DNA from: JAAETI01 sp964195945
Lineage (GTDB): Bacteria > Actinomycetota > Acidimicrobiia > Spongiisociales > UBA5794
DNA length: 64,000 nt
Reading direction: 5' to 3'
Assembly (NCBI GenBank): GCA_964195945.1
Contig: CAXMRC010000090.1
Location: forward strand, 1-64,000
The stretch's first letter is position 1, and every line of letters begins with the position of its first letter. The notes under the pieces are model-generated. The model ran no database searches, was not told where the DNA came from, and saw only the letters and a list, made by a program, of their open reading frames with translations. Below are positions 59,994 to 64,000 of this stretch, in pieces. Position numbers and translations under genes: made by a program.

Positions 59994-60796
59994 GGCATCA
60001 CCGCAGCGAGACGCACAAACTCAGTCGCGGGCAGATCTTCGGGGCGGGCCGTCTCGTCGATACCGGCGGCAGCAAGTATCTCCGATGGATTCTCAACGAG
60101 AGATGCAAGGGATCGCCGCAACATCTTGCGTCTCTGCTGAAACACCGCGGCTGCAATCTCGATCGCCCGCTCCGCTCCCTCTGGGGCCGACTTACGGATG
60201 AGTTCGACAACTGCGGATTCGACGTCCGGGACCGGAAAGAACACCTCGGGAGGGACCGTGAAAGCAAGGCGGGTATCTGCGTGCAAAGCCGCAACGATGG
60301 ACGGAACTCCGTATGCCTTGCTCCCGGGAAGGGCAACGAGACGATCAGCCACCTCTCGCTGCACCATCACTATGAGGCGCGTCACCGCGGGCGCTAGACG
60401 CAAGGTGTCGAGAAGGAGAGGGGTCCCGATGTTGTACGGAAGATTGGCAACCATCGTCCAGGGACCGGTGGCGAAGGTTGCACCTAAATCCACCTTCGTC
60501 ACGTCTTCACTACGAAGCTCCACGTTGGTATCTGTGAGCACGTCCCTCAGCACTGGCAGCAGCCGCTCATCAACTTCGTAGGCGGTGACTGATGCACCGG
60601 TTGCAGCCAGCGCCCTGGTCAGGGTGCCGGTACCGGCACCCACTTCGACGACGAGGTCGGTTGGTCCCACTCCGGCCGTGCGGACGATCCGCTCGACGAG
60701 ATTGGGGTCGGCAAGGAAGTTCTGACCGAGGGATCGCCTTGGTCGGATGCCGTGGGCGTCAAGCAACGCCTTGATTTCGCCGCGACCTTGCGCCAT
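59990..60796 (-). CDS. rsmA: 16S rRNA dimethyladenosine transferase
   Basis: 268 residues from ATG 60796, overlapping the tatD stop (TGATG). Dimethylates A1518 and A1519 of 16S rRNA. Motifs: RRSLGQNFLADPNLVERIV, EVGAGTGTLTRAL, AYEVDERLLPVL, NLPYNIGTPLL and the FFPVPDVESAVV region. Typical length and order with tatD and ispE. Confidence 0.96.
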   Translation of the reverse strand: MAQGRGEIKALLDAHGIRPRRSLGQNFLADPNLVERIVRTAGVGPTDLVVEVGAGTGTLTRALAATGASVTAYEVDERLLPVLRDVLTDTNVELRSEDVTKVDLGATFATGPWTMVANLPYNIGTPLLLDTLRLAPAVTRLIVMVQREVADRLVALPGSKAYGVPSIVAALHADTRLAFTVPPEVFFPVPDVESAVVELIRKSAPEGAERAIEIAAAVFQQRRKMLRRSLASLVENPSEILAAAGIDETARPEDLPATEFVRLAAVMP

Positions 60797-61572
60797 CAGC
60801 CGGCACCGTATCTGAAGACGCGTCGTGCAGTGCTCGAAGTCAGCCGAGCCACTTCCCCGACATCGATGCCCCACACCTCAGCGACTCGGGCCCCGGCGAT
60901 GGGGACAAACGATGGCTCATTCGGCTGGTCGCGGTGGGACTGGGGAGAAAGATAGGGTGTGTCGGTTTCTACCATGGACCGCTCTGGAGGGGCCACGGCG
61001 ACAGCCCGACGAACGGTGTCCGCGGTCGGATAGGTGACCATTCCCGCAAACGAGAAGGTCACGCCAAGAGCGTCAAAACGTTTAGTCCACTTCGGTCCGC
61101 CGGTCCAACTGTGCAGAATCACTTGTTCCCCGAGGGCCGCCTGTGCAACATCCTCGTAGATGTCGGTGAACGAATCTCGACAATGCACGATGATCGGCTT
61201 GTCGAGGTCGGCGGCAAGCTGGAGTTGACGGCGGAACACTTCCCGCTGCACCGAGCGAGGCGAGAGGTCCCGGTAGTAGTCGAGACCGCATTCGCCAATG
61301 GCGTCGGCCTCCGTAATGAGCGCAGTCAAGCGCGCCTCCTGATCGACCCAACTCGTGGCGTCATGGGGATGCAAGCCTGCAGCCCACATCACCCTGTCGG
61401 GACTGGCGAGCGAAATCCGACGCGCTTCTAATGAGGTTTCGAGATCGATCCCTGGGCACATCAGCCAGTCAACGCCGGCGTCGTTCGCCCTATCGAGCAG
61501 CACCTCCGGGTCGTCTTCAGACGCAAAGAGGTGACAGTGGCTATCCACCCACCGTGGTTGAGACCCTGCCAT
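60796..61572 (-). CDS. tatD: TatD-family metal-dependent deoxyribonuclease
   Basis: 258 residues from ATG 61572. TIM-barrel hydrolase: metal ligands DSHCHLF, GECGLDYYRDLSP, IVHCRDSF, and VETDTPYLSPQSHRD. The motif HSWTGG replaces the usual H-x-FSG. Two bases follow the metG stop. TatD proteins are 3'-exonucleases in DNA quality control. Confidence 0.94.
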   Translation of the reverse strand: MAGSQPRWVDSHCHLFASEDDPEVLLDRANDAGVDWLMCPGIDLETSLEARRISLASPDRVMWAAGLHPHDATSWVDQEARLTALITEADAIGECGLDYYRDLSPRSVQREVFRRQLQLAADLDKPIIVHCRDSFTDIYEDVAQAALGEQVILHSWTGGPKWTKRFDALGVTFSFAGMVTYPTADTVRRAVAVAPPERSMVETDTPYLSPQSHRDQPNEPSFVPIAGARVAEVWGIDVGEVARLTSSTARRVFRYGAG

Positions 61573-61574
61573 CG

Positions 61575-63236
61575 TCAGTCGACATCGACAGGCTGCTCGA
61601 CCTTTGCGAACAAGGGAACGGCCGGCTGCAGCATCGTCCCCACCGCAACCTCCTGCCGGCTCCACGCGGGCTGCCGAACAGAGGTGTTGAGGCCAAGCGT
61701 CGTCAGGACGGTGGTCGAAGTGGCGGGAAGGAACGGGGCAAAACCGGCGGCTAGCCCGGCAATTGCTTGCAGGGCAATATTGAGGGTCGTCCCGGTCCTT
61801 CCCATGTCCGTCTTCGCTGTCTTCCACGGCTCGAGTTCCGATAGGTACTGGTTGGTTGCCTGGGCGCCGGACAACAAAGTGGAGAGGGCCGCCCGCAGTC
61901 TGACTGACGACAGGTGGTCGCCGGCTTCCTGAAGAGCATCGTCTGCCGCCTGCAGAACCGCAGTATCAGCGGTGGCGAGATCACCAACTGGCGGAACAAT
62001 GCCATCAAAGTACCGATGCGTCATCGAAACCACCCGGTTGACGAGATTGCCCCACGTTGCCACGAGTTCTTCGTTGATGCGCCGCACCAGCTCGGCTTCA
62101 GTGATATCGACATCGGACGTCTCCGGCAGGTTCGCTGCCATCGCGTATCGCAAAGCGTCTGGCTCGTATCGCTGCAACGCTTCGCCGATCGTCAGACCGA
62201 TACCGCGACTTGCCGAGGCCTTACCGCCTTTGAATGTCACGAACTGGTTCGCCGGTACATCTGTTGGCAAGTGAAGCCCGCCGTACCCCATCAGTATCGA
62301 GGGCCAGATGATGGTGTGGAACGGGATGTTGTCTTTGCCGATGAAGTAATAGTGCTCGGCCTCTTCGTTGTGCCACCACTGTTGCCAGGCATCGGGTGTT
62401 CCCCGCATCGCAGACCACTCCTTGGATGCGGACAGGTAACCGATGACGGCATCGAACCAAACGTAGATCCGCTTGCCCTCTCCCAAGCCTTCGATCGGGA
62501 CCTCCACGCCCCAGTCAATGTCACGAGTGATGGCGCGATCGTGCAATCCCTCCTCGATCCAGCCGAGGGAGAAGTTGAGGACATGCTTGCGCCACCCTTC
62601 GCGACCTTCCAGCCAGTGGCGAAGCCGCTCCGAGAACTCCGACAGCTTCAGATAGAAGTGATCCGTGGTGCGTTGCTCAGGGGTGGCCCCTGACATTTTC
62701 GACCGCGGATCGATTAGGTCGATTGGGTCGAGCGTGCGCCCGCAATTGTCGCACTGGTCGCCGCGGGCTTCTGCGTACCCACAGTGCGGGCACGTCCCTT
62801 CGACGTAGCGATCCGGAAGGAACCGCTCTGCCTCCGGGTCGTAGAACTGTTCCGAGGAGCGTTGCTCTATGTAGCCCTGTTCGTAGAGACGACGGAACAT
62901 ATCCTGGGTCACTGCGTGGTGGTTCTCCGTGCCCGTAGTGGTGAAGAGATCCCAGTCGAAGCCGAGAGTGCTCCAATTATCGACGAACTCATTGTGATAC
63001 CGATCGACGATCTCCTGAGGTGTGACGCCCTCGGTTTCGGCGCGCACGGTAATCGGTGTCCCGTGGACGTCGGATCCGGACACCATGAGCACATCGTTAC
63101 CAAGGGCGCGGTGGTATCGGGCAAAGATGTCCGCCGGCAAATAGGCGCCGGCGAGATGGCCGAGATGCCGTGATCCGCTGGCGTAGGGCCAAGCGACAGC
63201 GACAAGAATCTTGCGAGGGTTCGTTGGTGTTTTCAC
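61575..63236 (-). CDS. metG: Methionyl-tRNA synthetase
   Basis: 553 residues from GTG 63236. Class I synthetase: AWPYASGSRHLGHLAGAYLP with the HLGH signature, zinc Cys set CPHCGYAEARGDQCDNCG near 148-166, WGVEVPIEG, and IGKDNIPFHTIIWPS. The KMSKS loop reads K339-A-S-A-S, keeping the first Lys but losing the second, as in some actinobacterial enzymes. The C-terminal tRNA-binding EMAP-like domain is absent. First of the metG-tatD-rsmA-ispE operon. Confidence 0.95.
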   Translation of the reverse strand: MKTPTNPRKILVAVAWPYASGSRHLGHLAGAYLPADIFARYHRALGNDVLMVSGSDVHGTPITVRAETEGVTPQEIVDRYHNEFVDNWSTLGFDWDLFTTTGTENHHAVTQDMFRRLYEQGYIEQRSSEQFYDPEAERFLPDRYVEGTCPHCGYAEARGDQCDNCGRTLDPIDLIDPRSKMSGATPEQRTTDHFYLKLSEFSERLRHWLEGREGWRKHVLNFSLGWIEEGLHDRAITRDIDWGVEVPIEGLGEGKRIYVWFDAVIGYLSASKEWSAMRGTPDAWQQWWHNEEAEHYYFIGKDNIPFHTIIWPSILMGYGGLHLPTDVPANQFVTFKGGKASASRGIGLTIGEALQRYEPDALRYAMAANLPETSDVDITEAELVRRINEELVATWGNLVNRVVSMTHRYFDGIVPPVGDLATADTAVLQAADDALQEAGDHLSSVRLRAALSTLLSGAQATNQYLSELEPWKTAKTDMGRTGTTLNIALQAIAGLAAGFAPFLPATSTTVLTTLGLNTSVRQPAWSRQEVAVGTMLQPAVPLFAKVEQPVDVD

Positions 63237-63327
63237 GGGCGCGGGATGGTACCAGCGAAACAATCGGGACCGCCGAATCCGACAAAGACAGAGACTCTGT
63301 GCGCGAAGACCCCCACTGGCGGTATGC

Positions 63328-63425
63328 GAGTACGTATTGAGTACGTTTCTTCCGACACCCGACTTCCTCCCAGATTTACTCATCTGCCTGTACAATCGAC
63401 TCGACAGACGACGGAGGTGTCGGAA
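63328..63425. promoter_or_regulatory. Repeats in the metG/abrB-like divergent promoter region
   Basis: GAGTACGT occurs at 63328-63335 and at 63339-63346, a perfect direct repeat 11 bases apart. TTCCGACACC (63350-63359) is repeated in inverse orientation as GGTGTCGGAA (63416-63425), enclosing a TACAAT -10-like hexamer at 63391-63396 directed to the small regulator gene. The inverted repeat lies in both leaders of the divergent pair and could be an operator for the AbrB-like protein. Confidence 0.45.
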
Positions 63426-63458
63426 AAAGTCCGCCACCGCGAATGGAGGTAAAAGCTC

Positions 63459-63695
63459 TTGAACACCGCAATGGTGCGCAAGATCGACGACCTGGGCAGG
63501 ATTGTTGTTCCTGCCGAGACTCGACGACTCTTCAATATCCGCGAGGGGGACGAACTCGCCATTTCGGTGGACGGCGACTCGATAATCATCCGCAAATTGG
63601 ACGCAACATGTGTCTTTTGTGGATCGACCGAGGAAGTCAGCGGCTTCAAGGGACGTGGGGTCTGCGCTTCGTGCCGCTCCTCCTTGAACGGCTGA
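63459..63695 (+). CDS. AbrB/SpoVT-like DNA-binding protein with zinc ribbon
   Basis: 78 residues from TTG 63459 (GGAGG 9 bases upstream; ATG 63471 is an alternative, but the TTG start keeps family residues). Residues ~5-48 form the swapped-hairpin AbrB domain (VRKIDDLGRIVVPAETRRLF, DELAISVDGDSIIIRKL). The end is a short CxxC...CxxC zinc ribbon (CVFCG, CASC). Likely a transition-state-type DNA-binding regulator, divergent from metG. Confidence 0.9.
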   Translation: MNTAMVRKIDDLGRIVVPAETRRLFNIREGDELAISVDGDSIIIRKLDATCVFCGSTEEVSGFKGRGVCASCRSSLNG

Positions 63696-63711
63696 CAGAC
63701 GCCCAAGGGAC

Positions 63712-64000
63712 TTAGCTCTTGATGCGTAGCACCGCTTCGTAGAGTTCCCTACGGCTTACGCCAGATTCTGATGCAGTACGGCGGACTGCATCGGCCATGG
63801 ATTCACCCGACTCGATCGCGCTCTGCGCCTCGGCGGCGACGCGATCGAGATCGGCGGGTTCTTCAGCAGCTCCGCTCACGACCAAAGTGAATTCGCCGCG
63901 TGCCTGTTGAGCTGCCCAGTGGCCGGATGCGGCGCCGAGAGTGCCTCGCCACACCTCCTCGAAGACCTTGGTTAGCTCACGCGTAACCACGACCTCTCGA
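63712..64000 (-). CDS. rsmI: 16S rRNA 2'-O-ribose cytidine methyltransferase RsmI (C-terminal part)
   Basis: The 5' end lies outside the window, so only ~96 C-terminal residues are seen. The fragment REVVVTRELTKVFEEVWRG is the family signature following the active-site barrel, followed by the basic/helical C-terminal domain (VSRRELYEAVLRIKS). RsmI methylates C1402. It faces the AbrB-like gene with a 16-base gap between stops. Confidence 0.85.
   Translation of the reverse strand, partial: REVVVTRELTKVFEEVWRGTLGAASGHWAAQQARGEFTLVVSGAAEEPADLDRVAAEAQSAIESGESMADAVRRTASESGVSRRELYEAVLRIKS

Overview
The window reads as a chromosomal segment of a high-GC Gram-positive bacterium, most likely a deep-branching actinobacterium (Acidimicrobiia-like). 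This is inferred from protein families and gene order, not from a marker gene. The support is the housekeeping order metG-tatD-rsmA-ispE-(tRNA-Gln)-glmU-prs and rplY-pth ... mfd-foldase-mazG-eno-ftsB/divIC-DUF501-ppx, a DUF501 protein next to enolase, an F420-type LLM oxidoreductase, an EF-G2-type translation factor, frequent GTG starts and Thr/Pro/Ala-rich secreted proteins.

Left part (1-6 kb): an OmpR-type response regulator and histidine kinase lie divergent from a Thr/Pro-rich exported protein that is cut by the window edge. They converge on a five-gene operon encoding an exported protein with an Asp/Glu/His tail, two small membrane-linked proteins, the flavin transferase ApbE and a ferric-reductase-like haem membrane protein. 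At 30-33 kb a second copy of the kinase/regulator pair is again divergent from an exported protein with the same C-terminal domain. The two exported-protein promoters and the ApbE operon promoter share an 11-bp-phased direct repeat, TTAGC-N5-CTTAA, so the three transcription units look like one regulon. This is the most novel system seen here.

6-26 kb: a PNPOx-like protein, a methyltransferase, an amino-acid ABC importer with a class V aminotransferase, a beta-propeller lipoprotein paired with a membrane endonuclease/phosphatase-fold protein, an M3 peptidase, and a menaquinone cluster (menE, menB, menA, menD, menF and an alpha/beta hydrolase; menC is absent) interrupted by a three-gene ABC-2 exporter.

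26-39 kb: a CBS-BON protein, a GNAT/ADP-forming acyl-CoA synthetase fusion, a lamin-tail-like lipoprotein, a candidate structured RNA with a strong terminator, the second two-component module, an ABC-F protein, an LLM oxidoreductase, a GGDEF-EAL protein, and a wHTH-DUF559 gene bracketed by two copies of a long hairpin repeat.

39-64 kb: tRNA-Leu, EF-G2, then a mostly minus-strand run of housekeeping genes for cell division, glycolysis, nucleotide-pool cleaning, transcription-coupled repair, phospholipid synthesis, glycerol use, translation, PRPP, UDP-GlcNAc, isoprenoids, rRNA methylation and Met-tRNA charging. Two gene relics sit in it: a class I aminotransferase next to pgsA, and an aceK with its middle deleted next to prs. 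An ECF42-type sigma factor with its DGPF partner is also inserted. Two families of palindromic repeats are present: a long hairpin (three copies) and a Cys/Glu-encoding palindrome array that occupies the leaders of menA and mfd.
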